64,000 nucleotides of DNA from JAVBLP01 sp031553505 (GTDB taxonomy: Bacteria; Elusimicrobiota; Endomicrobiia; Endomicrobiales; Endomicrobiaceae). A model generated the notes under the pieces. It saw nothing but the letters and a program-made list of their open reading frames with translations. It was not told the DNA's origin and made no database searches. A program made the position numbers and the translations under genes. Location: assembly GCA_031553505.1 (NCBI GenBank), contig JAVBLP010000012.1, forward strand, positions 62,001-126,000. The letters are read 5' to 3'. Numbering within the stretch: the first letter of the stretch is position 1; every line of letters begins with the position of its first letter. Below are positions 44,201-52,354 of this stretch, in pieces.

Positions 44201-47200
44201 GTAGAGTATAATACGGCGAAACACATGGTAAATGAGGTTGATATTGATGAGAGAATGTATGAGTTTGCTTCCCGATTTTTTGAAGGGGCTCTGATCCAGG
44301 ATAATTTTGCAGAGCAAAACGCGCTCAACACAAAACAAAAAGCAAGAAGATTTTATGATATATCAAACAGTTTAAGTGAAGCGGATCGTACTGCTGCTGA
44401 AAGAGAGCTCGCAGGACTTTATAATTCAGATACAAAAAAGCAAAATATAATGATTGATAAGTGGACCCAAATACCTGAGCCCGGTGATGAAAAGGCGCAG
44501 GAAACGTTAAATAATGCTTCTAAAAACTGGGGGAAGCCCGGACTTATCGTCCGTACCGAAATTTCAGATGAATCGCTTGGCGGAAAACTTTCAGGTTATA
44601 TCGGTAAAATTGAAGATTGGCGCCGGCAAAATGAAGCCAACGAAAAAATTATCAGGCCTTTAGATACAGATTTCCTGCACATGACGCTTTACTATAACTT
44701 GAATTTTTCAAAGCTGCAGCAGGTTAAGGATCTCGCGGCTTTTAAAAATGTTGAACTGCTAAACCGGATAGCTGCACAGCTTAAAGCTGCCGGAGTTGTA
44801 AGGGATGTGGAAGATATTAAAGATAATGAAAAAAATCTTACGGATACCGACCGCGAAATTGTCTATTCCATATTAGAAAAAGCGATGAATGATGTGCTGG
44901 CTGAGATAGATAAAGAAGGTTTTGAACAGCCGGAGTTTATGATTGACGGTTTGGCGGCATTTCCCGGAGGAGCGGATACGCAAAAAACAGTTTTAGTGCT
45001 GCATACAAAGCCTAAAACCGGGTATGATTTTGCAGTGTTAATGAAAGTACAGGAAAAGTTTAAAAATAAAACAGGTATTGAAGATTACGATATTTTTAAC
45101 GGACATATTACTATCGGCAGTTTTACCAGCCCTTTTGAAAGTAAAAGACAATTCAAATCATTTAAAAGTGTCTTAAATTCAATAAACAAAGATATTAAAA
45201 TAGATTCATCTGTATTTACCGTAAAACCTGAACTTTTCCGCATAACGCTCAACCAAGCTGTTTCCGGCACTACGTTGACGCAAAAAAACGCTAAATCAGA
45301 CGAGCAAAATTTTACTGAGATAGTAAAAAATGCGGCATCATTTTTAAGCGCTTCGGAAGAATTGACGGCTGCGGCACCCGCAGATATTTTGCTTTTATGC
45401 GGAAATGACAATGTTGAAACATTTAAAAAAGCTTTAGAACTGTATAAATCCGGAGCGGCGAAAAAAATAGCCGTATCAGGCGGATTCGGCAGGCTGACAA
45501 TACCTGTGTTAAAACAAGCGGCTTCAATGGGGATACCTGTAAAAGTATCTGATAAGCTGATAATTTCGTCTCTTAAAGATTTTGAGAAGAATATAGCAGG
45601 TTTAAGCGAAAATAAACAAAGAAAGATGTTTCAGCAAAACAATTTGAGCGAAACAAAGATAATATTGGCTATTTTAAAACATTTTGCGGTTCAAGAAGGG
45701 ATTGATATTCCTGAATCTGACCTTATTATAGATGAAACAGCAAGACACACAGGGGAAAATTTTACAAATGATGCGTTGAAAAATGCAATAAACGCATTAA
45801 GCAAATCAAAAACAAAACCTGTACGGTTGGCGTATATACAGACTCCGCTGCAGCAGTTGAGAACCAAAGGAACTTTTAATATTTCTTTTAAAGATATGCT
45901 AAAAGACAAACAAATTGAAGGAATAAGCACAACAGTAGATGTTAATTATACCGATTTTAATACAAATGATGCGTTGCTTATTGCTGTCGCCGGCGAGTTA
46001 TTAAGAATTATTGTATATGGAATGAACGGTATTGTTGATTTGAATTTGGGCGGTATTCCCGATGAAATATGGGTTGATGCTGCCTCGTTACTTGAAAAAT
46101 CGGAAATAGCGCAAAATAATTTAAAAACTGTACTAAGTAATCTGAAACAAAACGGCGGACCGATATATCCTGCAAAAGAAAACCTGCTTAATGATTTAAA
46201 CCTAACAACCGCTCCGGAAAAATATAGAACAATAAAAACTTTTATAGAAGCAATATTTATCAAAGAACAATCAAGCAAGCTAGAGTTTTATAAGCATAGC
46301 CGCATTGCCGATGAGAGAGGCTATGCGGGCGTTAAGAGGGCATTATACATATCTTTTATGGAAGCTTTTGACGCATTGCTGCCCAATTTTGTCAAAACGC
46401 ATTATCCGAACGGGATCATAAAAGATAAGAACTATTTTTTGAGGATAATTGGCGATACCGCTATTAAAGCGGCATCCGCGGCGGGATTGGCACTTGGTTT
46501 TGTTATGCCGTTATCGTTGCCGATAGCTTTTATTGTAGGAACTGCATTATCTTTTACATTTAATATTTTAACACATACGTTTTATAACCTCATCGTTGAT
46601 AAAAATGCAAGACTTGAGCTAGGCTTACCGGTAAAAAGTGTGATTATGCCTGCGGCTATATTAAAAAATCCTAAAAGAACTATGAATTTTGAAACATTTG
46701 ATGAGTTTATTTCAGTACTTAATTCTGAAGAAAGACAAAATGTGCTTAAACTGTTAATATCAGTCGGAACTAATGATGTTTCATTTTTAACACGAGAAAC
46801 ACCTTATGAGAAATTAGAGCACAAGTTTTTCCTTCTTTATGAAATTATAGAAAAAATAACTCCCGAAATGATAAATAATATGCTGAACAATACAGGAACA
46901 GCAACCTCAGACCAGATAGAAGCGGCTAATTTGATAATTGAAAATTTTTGGAATACCAAAGGCGATGAAAATTTTGAAAGGATAAAAAAACGCATACAAG
47001 ATGACACAAAAACAACTATAACTTTTATATGCGCAGGCAATAAAAACAGGAGCGCTGTATCCCATGTGCTTTTTGAACAAATGTTGCGAAATAATGAAAA
47101 TAAAAATATATCAGTATTGTCGGCAGGTATTGACGCAGGGATATTTTCAGGCGATTCTTTTGAAGAACGCTACTCTGAAATCCTTGAAGGGATAATTGAT

Positions 47201-50200
47201 TCAGATATAATTACTTCATTTGCAAGCGAGCGTTTTAAAGAAAGCCATTTAAATTCTGATTTTGTAATAGTAAGCGAAAGTGGACAAAAAGACTTTTTGC
47301 TAAGAAAATACCCGCAAATTCGAGAAAAAGTTTTTGTTTTTAACGAATTAATGCCCGATATAAAAAACAGTAATTCTGTAATTGATGTTGAGAGCGACAG
47401 AGAAAAAGGCCCACAACTTGTAAGCACGATATATTCTTTTATTGATTATTTCTTTGATGTTAAAATTACACAAGAACTTCAAGATATGAGCATTTTAGAA
47501 AAAAATATTATTAATTTATTGTCGCCCAAATCTGCAATTAATATGGATTTTACTCATTTATTTATGAAAAAACCGCAGGAAATATCTGACAGGGAAATTT
47601 ATGAAGCAACAAAGCTGCCGCAAGGAAATTTATCTGATAGTTTAATATCTTTTACTTTTGATTCACATAATAATGCCGGTGATGATAATTTTGAAAATTA
47701 TTTTAAGCTTGCGGACAGTATCGCCAGTTTTATAGCCGAAGAATTAACCGGCAGGCTGGAAAAACAAAATAATATGATCAATCATGAAGAGTTAGAATAT
47801 GCCGTGTACGAGATTTTACGCAATGCTGTTGTGCATGGAAACAGATTGAATCTTGATAGAAAAATCTTTATTTTCATAAACGGAAATAATGACCTTTATA
47901 TAATTAATAACGATACCCCCAATGATGCCATTCCTCTGAATAAGCTTGCCGCCGCTTCAAAACAACGTATTTTTGGGGGAGGATTAGGGATCAATCATTC
48001 TGAATATCTTAACGGGTTCAGGTTTTCCCGTACAACGGCAGGAAATATAAATTTATACGTCGCAAATCTTTCCATGAGCAAAATTTCTAAAAAAACTGAT
48101 GCTGTATTAAAGAAATTTAACTCAAATGCGTTTTGGGAAAAAACAGAGAATATAAAAAGGGAAACCTTTCAAGCTGTTAAAATACCGGATTTTCCTGATA
48201 ATCACAAAATATCTGCCTTAAGCAATAGGTACATGAACGGCGTAACATTTGACATTGTGAAGAGAGACGGGAAATTTGCAATTGAAAATGTCAAAAAATT
48301 TAAAGGCTCCGAAAAAATGAAAAGGCTGGCGATAGAAGATAAACTTGCGGTTTCCGAAGAGAACGGGGTTTTTTATGTCGTTTCAAGTTATTCCGGGATT
48401 ATATTTGACACGGCATCGGTTAAAAAATTACCTTCAGGGCAAGGGTATAAAGTTACAAAAATTAAGAATGCTGTTTTGCCTGAAAACCTGGACATGGTCA
48501 ATAGGATAGCGCAGAAAACTAAAGATGCGGGCGGGATAGTATCCGCGTTATCTTTCACTTTCAATATCATAACACGTAAGCTTTATAACCTTGTTGTTAG
48601 TAAAAATGCCGGTTTGAATATGTCTTCCAAAGCAAGCAGGCTTGTCAATACAAATATTGATGAAGAAAAAATGGCGGCATCTGCAGATTTTTTTGGAATT
48701 GAGAACGGAAAAATGCCTGCAAAATATTCCGAACCCGGAGATATAATAGTGAATCTCCGCGAACATCAAGGCACATTCGCAGAGATCCATAAAAAACTTC
48801 TAAATATTTTGAAAGATAATAAATACGCTTATGTTTTAGATCCTGAAGACTATTATCTTTCAGTAAGTAATAACGGAGGCCCTCTTTTAGAAAAGCCGGC
48901 TTCACAAAAAGATGTTCTGAAAGCTTTGGAAGGAACGCGGCAGGCTCTTAATATTTTATCAAACATTCCTAATCTTGCAGATAAGAAATTGAAAGGAAGA
49001 TTTGATATTACCGCAAACGGCCAAATTGTATATATTTTGGATGATGATTCCGCAATTGCTAAAGAATTTTATAAAGCTTCCGCTGCCTTGCCGGAAAACT
49101 GGTTCAGGCCTGATATGCTCCGTATGAATCTTGCAAGGCTGCATACTAAACCGGATCAGACAACTATAAATGAGCTAGTTGAATATCTTAATAGCTTAAA
49201 TAATAATAACCCTGTAGAAAAATCAGACTATCAGGGCAGGATTTTCTACGGACAGTTTGGAATTATCGGCAATATTATTCCTCAAAAAGCTTACAGCAGA
49301 GAATTTGTCAATTCTATTCTTCCTTTAAATTTAGAAAGGCCGCAGAAAGATAAAACCGCAGTAAACATATCCGTTGCCGTAACATTTAAAGAGATAGCAA
49401 AATCCATGCTGCATCCTGTTGAATTTATAAAAGCGCATCCGACAAAAGCGGGCAAAGCAGGCGCTGTAATACTTGTCGGCATAACTTCCGCCGCCGCGAT
49501 TGCGGTTGCGTTGTTTGTGCCCGCCGCGGAATACGCCGCAGTAGCGCTGGCTTTAGTTTCCGGATTTGCCGCAAACATTACAACACATATAATAATAGAT
49601 TATCACTACATTAAGGCCTCCGGGCTTATCGATGCCGTTAAAGAGTTCGGTTCCGCGGCAACTTTGGTGCAGGAAGGATATATTAACCTTCCTGTTTATG
49701 TCGTTAATGAGGAGCCCGAAAACTATAAAGAGCTTGATTTGAAGCCCGCCGGAGTAAGTATCAGCGGCAATCCTTTATGGGTAGATAAATCAAAAGGCGC
49801 GGTTGTTGTTTACGCAAACGGCGCTAATCCGCAGGCTATAGCGCAGGAGCTTGCCTCAAACAGAAAAATTAACGCCGTAATAAAAGAGCACGCCGGAAAG
49901 GGTATAAATATGCCTATGAAAAATATCTCTTTATCTTTTATAGAAGTGGACCATATTGCGGCATCAAAAGAATCTATAAGTTATTCGGAAAGCGGCAATC
50001 CGAAAGTCAGTTCGGATTTAGTAAAAAGCGCCGCGCAAAACGGTAAATTGACTGATTTTTCCGCTTCTTTAAGAAAGAATGGAAATGTTGACGCTTTTAC
50101 CTTTGCAAGGGGAATGGTACACAGCCTTGATGATGTTGAAACGCTTGAGGATTTTAAAGAATATTTATTCCAGCATCAAAAAACAGGCAACGGGCAGATT

Positions 50201-51205
50201 ATGATAACGGATTCTTTATATAACAGTATTAAAGGTTCTGCTTTTACGAGGTTTTTAACCGAAGCAAGGAAAGACGGCGTGCAGGTATTTGTGCTGTATT
50301 CTTCACAGGCGGATTCGCGGGAATTGGCGGCTGCAGGCATTGCGGGATATGTGAATTTGAATACTTTAGAGCTTAACAACTTTACATTAAATTCAGTGTC
50401 AAAAGTGAATGTCGGAAAGTTTGACAGCCTTGCCGCCCTTGAATACGCGCTGAAAAATTCCGACGGCATCTTTATCATAAACAACTCAATGTTTAAACAA
50501 GCCGTAAGTAAAGAAAGAGACGCGATAAGTACAGGCGCCATAGTCGAAATTCTTTCAAGCGTAAAAATATTGAAGATTTTTCACTCCAAACCCGTAACGG
50601 AAGATTTTGCTTTAAATGCTGCGAGGAATTTTGACGTGAAAGATATTCCAAATCTTAACGAAAACAATATTGAAGCATTAAAAACCCTTATAAACTCAAA
50701 GGATTTTTCAGTTGCCGATTTTAAATCCGCTTTAGGCATTAAAAATAATGAATTTGACCCTGTTTCTGCTTATTTAATGAAGCTTAAAACCCAGACCGGC
50801 AATAATGCTGCGGTAACCAATGCATTTATGCGCGGTATTATAGAAAAAGCTTTAACCGCGGGTGTTTTGAGAAAAGCGCATAAAGAATACGGCTTAAAAG
50901 ATATAAATTATGAAATTGTACTTGGAAGGGCTTTGTACGCGAAGGTTCAATATGATGTTAGCGATGTACAGCCTGATATAACGCCTGATTCTTTTAAAAC
51001 GGTAAAAGAAGGGGAAGCAAAATTAAATGAAACCATTGCCGGTCTTATGCCGCAGGCTTTTGATAAGAAAGACGCAAAAGCCGTAAACGCGATAATTGAA
51101 CTTATACCTGCTTTTGCGCAGGAAAGAAAAATGGCGGTAATTACGGATAAAGTTAAACCTACAATGAACATCCGCAACTATGAAAACATATTAACTGCGG
51201 CATAA
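41264..51205 (+). CDS. Giant secreted/membrane multidomain protein, 3313 aa
   Basis: Seen: signal peptide (1-27, cut after SWA). A Tiki/ChaN/EreA-like domain follows (about 60-500; IQDLHCHPEAQKH near 68, TGGYHSKGL near 480). LMW-phosphatase-like domain 1 has Cys857 and Arg863 (C-x5-R), and a 2H phosphoesterase domain has H1139-x-T and H1281-x-T. A DUF218/YdcF-like domain (about 1370-1530; SGGFG near 1405) and a membrane segment (about 1735-1785) come next. LMW-phosphatase-like domain 2 has Cys1923 and Arg1929, and a GHKL ATPase domain has Glu2183, Asn2187 and a G-rich loop at 2238-2242. Further membrane-like segments lie near 2430 and 2730-2785. Large parts (about 520-840, 1530-1730, 2480-2700, 2790-3313) are unassigned. 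Inference: an envelope-anchored multi-enzyme protein; topology is unclear. The ribosome site GGGGG lies eight bases upstream. Similar giant proteins occur in Elusimicrobiota/Omnitrophota relatives (general knowledge). No internal stop or frameshift is seen. Confidence 0.85.
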   Translation: MRIKKIISLFTALCFLCTFAGQNLSWASQDNATIKDFKKIFDNVPEIPAEYGKVTSIKDFGGKSVVVNIQDLHCHPEAQKHIARIIEVLDKNYNVKKIFVEGAYGKIDASWLTKIENKEFKENTIENMFEQGRLNASEYYGVKNNRNSLLFGLENEKKHKENIVRLGYILDNQAKYANALKEVKKEIDYLGVKYTNDRNKRFNRLLEKYKTGKISPEKFYPVIGKYIKNINEKPEKYNNILPINISTYLNIEKYIVLTSQNSKLNARQVYSQLESLLGLLKNTLPYGAYTALCDETDNLSNMDVLSVSLTGLCEMFGIDLSANYKELNAFLNMQALNRTLNPVEMLYEEKDLIEKLRIALSYDQTENEVAFLSDFYLVFADYLENKLLPEDYDYFSMRFNKFRELYAKYTVVDVLKTLENDFALFNAYYNLNNERNKIFVDNMLKNWKPDCGKGENQQYRSEKECLKKSEEVIIVVTGGYHSKGLQELLNERKITNITITPSISSDTKKSESLYAKIIKEQSVFLREALAFTIASQAATTEQFTILTNAGIKFLEKSGYSQETVDLLTAELLRALGSNAVKTFFSERETVIEFENSSSVTIQNNNGKLSVKESIFGAQEQKSVLPLENKDIFSVSKNLIKTLFINSAGFLKGDIKPVFEFILEFFIQVSEKVDLSDGLDYEVNKFITQNGISALGGIKIENVQKLPAILQKMLLASEKSVSRFDIRKLKNLISKLNEEEQKRVVALIADISQGGNMHSSLAATWLIYEDLKEKDIKAFEKSSPAAIMRLAESVKEFNPAILKTAQMLVDTLWIQSVVFGNFSGKVMGEVPKKQGNEIFEKIKSKIQKDEKTTISFVCSANYNRSAVAEVVFKHLLNKNGNQNIKILSAGVYYDERGESGVALSEMHAAKLMSKYGVEESLINSFKSQQFSGEHANADFVIASDKKHKEYVLKEFPHLKEKVFLFSDIVPDINDEKSILQVEYNTAKHMVNEVDIDERMYEFASRFFEGALIQDNFAEQNALNTKQKARRFYDISNSLSEADRTAAERELAGLYNSDTKKQNIMIDKWTQIPEPGDEKAQETLNNASKNWGKPGLIVRTEISDESLGGKLSGYIGKIEDWRRQNEANEKIIRPLDTDFLHMTLYYNLNFSKLQQVKDLAAFKNVELLNRIAAQLKAAGVVRDVEDIKDNEKNLTDTDREIVYSILEKAMNDVLAEIDKEGFEQPEFMIDGLAAFPGGADTQKTVLVLHTKPKTGYDFAVLMKVQEKFKNKTGIEDYDIFNGHITIGSFTSPFESKRQFKSFKSVLNSINKDIKIDSSVFTVKPELFRITLNQAVSGTTLTQKNAKSDEQNFTEIVKNAASFLSASEELTAAAPADILLLCGNDNVETFKKALELYKSGAAKKIAVSGGFGRLTIPVLKQAASMGIPVKVSDKLIISSLKDFEKNIAGLSENKQRKMFQQNNLSETKIILAILKHFAVQEGIDIPESDLIIDETARHTGENFTNDALKNAINALSKSKTKPVRLAYIQTPLQQLRTKGTFNISFKDMLKDKQIEGISTTVDVNYTDFNTNDALLIAVAGELLRIIVYGMNGIVDLNLGGIPDEIWVDAASLLEKSEIAQNNLKTVLSNLKQNGGPIYPAKENLLNDLNLTTAPEKYRTIKTFIEAIFIKEQSSKLEFYKHSRIADERGYAGVKRALYISFMEAFDALLPNFVKTHYPNGIIKDKNYFLRIIGDTAIKAASAAGLALGFVMPLSLPIAFIVGTALSFTFNILTHTFYNLIVDKNARLELGLPVKSVIMPAAILKNPKRTMNFETFDEFISVLNSEERQNVLKLLISVGTNDVSFLTRETPYEKLEHKFFLLYEIIEKITPEMINNMLNNTGTATSDQIEAANLIIENFWNTKGDENFERIKKRIQDDTKTTITFICAGNKNRSAVSHVLFEQMLRNNENKNISVLSAGIDAGIFSGDSFEERYSEILEGIIDSDIITSFASERFKESHLNSDFVIVSESGQKDFLLRKYPQIREKVFVFNELMPDIKNSNSVIDVESDREKGPQLVSTIYSFIDYFFDVKITQELQDMSILEKNIINLLSPKSAINMDFTHLFMKKPQEISDREIYEATKLPQGNLSDSLISFTFDSHNNAGDDNFENYFKLADSIASFIAEELTGRLEKQNNMINHEELEYAVYEILRNAVVHGNRLNLDRKIFIFINGNNDLYIINNDTPNDAIPLNKLAAASKQRIFGGGLGINHSEYLNGFRFSRTTAGNINLYVANLSMSKISKKTDAVLKKFNSNAFWEKTENIKRETFQAVKIPDFPDNHKISALSNRYMNGVTFDIVKRDGKFAIENVKKFKGSEKMKRLAIEDKLAVSEENGVFYVVSSYSGIIFDTASVKKLPSGQGYKVTKIKNAVLPENLDMVNRIAQKTKDAGGIVSALSFTFNIITRKLYNLVVSKNAGLNMSSKASRLVNTNIDEEKMAASADFFGIENGKMPAKYSEPGDIIVNLREHQGTFAEIHKKLLNILKDNKYAYVLDPEDYYLSVSNNGGPLLEKPASQKDVLKALEGTRQALNILSNIPNLADKKLKGRFDITANGQIVYILDDDSAIAKEFYKASAALPENWFRPDMLRMNLARLHTKPDQTTINELVEYLNSLNNNNPVEKSDYQGRIFYGQFGIIGNIIPQKAYSREFVNSILPLNLERPQKDKTAVNISVAVTFKEIAKSMLHPVEFIKAHPTKAGKAGAVILVGITSAAAIAVALFVPAAEYAAVALALVSGFAANITTHIIIDYHYIKASGLIDAVKEFGSAATLVQEGYINLPVYVVNEEPENYKELDLKPAGVSISGNPLWVDKSKGAVVVYANGANPQAIAQELASNRKINAVIKEHAGKGINMPMKNISLSFIEVDHIAASKESISYSESGNPKVSSDLVKSAAQNGKLTDFSASLRKNGNVDAFTFARGMVHSLDDVETLEDFKEYLFQHQKTGNGQIMITDSLYNSIKGSAFTRFLTEARKDGVQVFVLYSSQADSRELAAAGIAGYVNLNTLELNNFTLNSVSKVNVGKFDSLAALEYALKNSDGIFIINNSMFKQAVSKERDAISTGAIVEILSSVKILKIFHSKPVTEDFALNAARNFDVKDIPNLNENNIEALKTLINSKDFSVADFKSALGIKNNEFDPVSAYLMKLKTQTGNNAAVTNAFMRGIIEKALTAGVLRKAHKEYGLKDINYEIVLGRALYAKVQYDVSDVQPDITPDSFKTVKEGEAKLNETIAGLMPQAFDKKDAKAVNAIIELIPAFAQERKMAVITDKVKPTMNIRNYENILTAA

Positions 51206-51285
51206 AATAGTAAAACTCATAATGAGAGGGTTTTTTGTCAGCACAGTTTTATACGCCGGCAGAATTCACATTTTTGGTTAATAGT

Positions 51286-52014
51286 TTAAACCCACACGGA
51301 ATGCGCGGCGGCAATTATTTTGCCGTCATTTTCCCTTGTAAGCACGTGCCAAAAAGAATTTTCTTCCATGCTGTAGGTTTTTACGGTAATGTTTTCGCTT
51401 TCTCTTGCTTCCGATTTAAAATCCACTGTAATTTCTTTGATCGTTTTTGAGTTTTGCGTGCCCGAAGGCACGCCTTCCATTGCCCACGCCGTAAAATGTA
51501 CATTATTGACATGGTTGTTTATGTCAATATCTTCTATCCTTGTCACGACTTTTTCTTCGGAAAGCGGCATCTGCCCTTCAAAAGAGGGCATTTTAAGCGT
51601 TTTAGGCTCTATATCGCTTATAGTGTCTAGGCGCTGCGTAAGCATTGCCTGTGGAGTTTTTGATATCCGCCGTTTTTCCAAATCTATTATAACCCATAGG
51701 CTTGTTCCGTGTACCGCCTCATTGCCGTTTTCATCATATATAATAAAATCCCTTCGGCTGTAAATTTTATCGCTGTAGCAATGCCATGTTTTAACTTTAA
51801 TATTTTGTATTCCGTTTATCTGTGAAAAAAACTTAAATTTTATGCTTATTAATGCCCACGAAACGCCGGTGGAAGTTAATTCTTCAACTCCGTAAGATAA
51901 CTGCTCTGCGTCTATGGCGGCAGCCTGCTGAAAGTAGTTCTGCAGCATCCATACAGGCACATTTCTGTCAGGTGACATCTCGTGAAAGCGGACCTTAAAT
52001 TCTTCTTCAACCAT
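51286..52014 (-). CDS. Acyl-ACP thioesterase
   Basis: A 242-residue protein with two hot-dog domains of the acyl-ACP thioesterase family (PF01643). The first is at about 5-130 (SYGVEELTSTGVSWAL; DFIIYDENGNE), the second at about 145-242. The catalytic Asn/His pair lies in DIDINNHVNNVHF (Asn166/Asn167 and His168), and a downstream acidic residue follows. It hydrolyses acyl-ACP to free fatty acid, which the acyltransferase/acyl-ACP synthetase encoded to the right could re-esterify. Start at 52014 has AAAGGAG five bases upstream; the longer frame to 52047 lacks this. It is transcribed leftward from a possible promoter beside the tRNA-Asn terminator. Confidence 0.88.
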   Translation of the reverse strand: MVEEEFKVRFHEMSPDRNVPVWMLQNYFQQAAAIDAEQLSYGVEELTSTGVSWALISIKFKFFSQINGIQNIKVKTWHCYSDKIYSRRDFIIYDENGNEAVHGTSLWVIIDLEKRRISKTPQAMLTQRLDTISDIEPKTLKMPSFEGQMPLSEEKVVTRIEDIDINNHVNNVHFTAWAMEGVPSGTQNSKTIKEITVDFKSEARESENITVKTYSMEENSFWHVLTRENDGKIIAAAHSVWV

Positions 52015-52063
52015 AAAAACTCCTTTAAAACCTGTCTTTTTGGCCATTATAACAAAAAGCCCC

Positions 52064-52097
52064 TGGAAAAAGAAAAACCTGCCATAAAGGCAGGTTT
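52064..52097 (-). terminator. Terminator of tRNA-Asn
   Basis: AAACCTGCC with exact complement and a five-base loop (52075-52097), followed on the minus strand by TTCTTTTTCC. It separates the tRNA from the thioesterase. Confidence 0.8.
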
Positions 52098-52114
52098 AAT
52101 ATGTTATCAGGCAA

Positions 52115-52186
52115 CTCCGACGGCTGGGCTCGAACCAGCAACCGATCGGTTAACAGCCGATTGCTCCACCATTGAGCTACGTCGGA
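52115..52186 (-). tRNA. tRNA-Asn(GTT)
   Basis: The complement gives acceptor TCCGACG/CGTCGGA with discriminator G, D-arm GCTCAATGGTGGAGC, anticodon stem ATCGG/CCGAT with loop CTGTTAA (anticodon GTT) and T-arm GCTGGTTCGAGCCCAGC. It is 72 bases; CCA is not encoded. Confidence 0.95.
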
Positions 52187-52354
52187 ATTAGCCTGATTAT
52201 TGTCAGATATACACAGAACTATTTAAGCCGAATGGATTAATTATACATTTTTTTGAAAAAAAATCAAACAACACGTGCTAAAAATGCATAAAATTTTTAT
52301 ATAATATTCAAATTCAATACAAAAACAATGCTGAATTACGGGGATTTCTTGAAA

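Noticed and set aside
41264..51205. Giant frame as an artefact fusing several genes
   Set aside because: No internal stop, ribosome site or terminator is evident at domain borders, and linkers and membrane motifs repeat between domains, as expected for one protein. An assembly check would still be useful.
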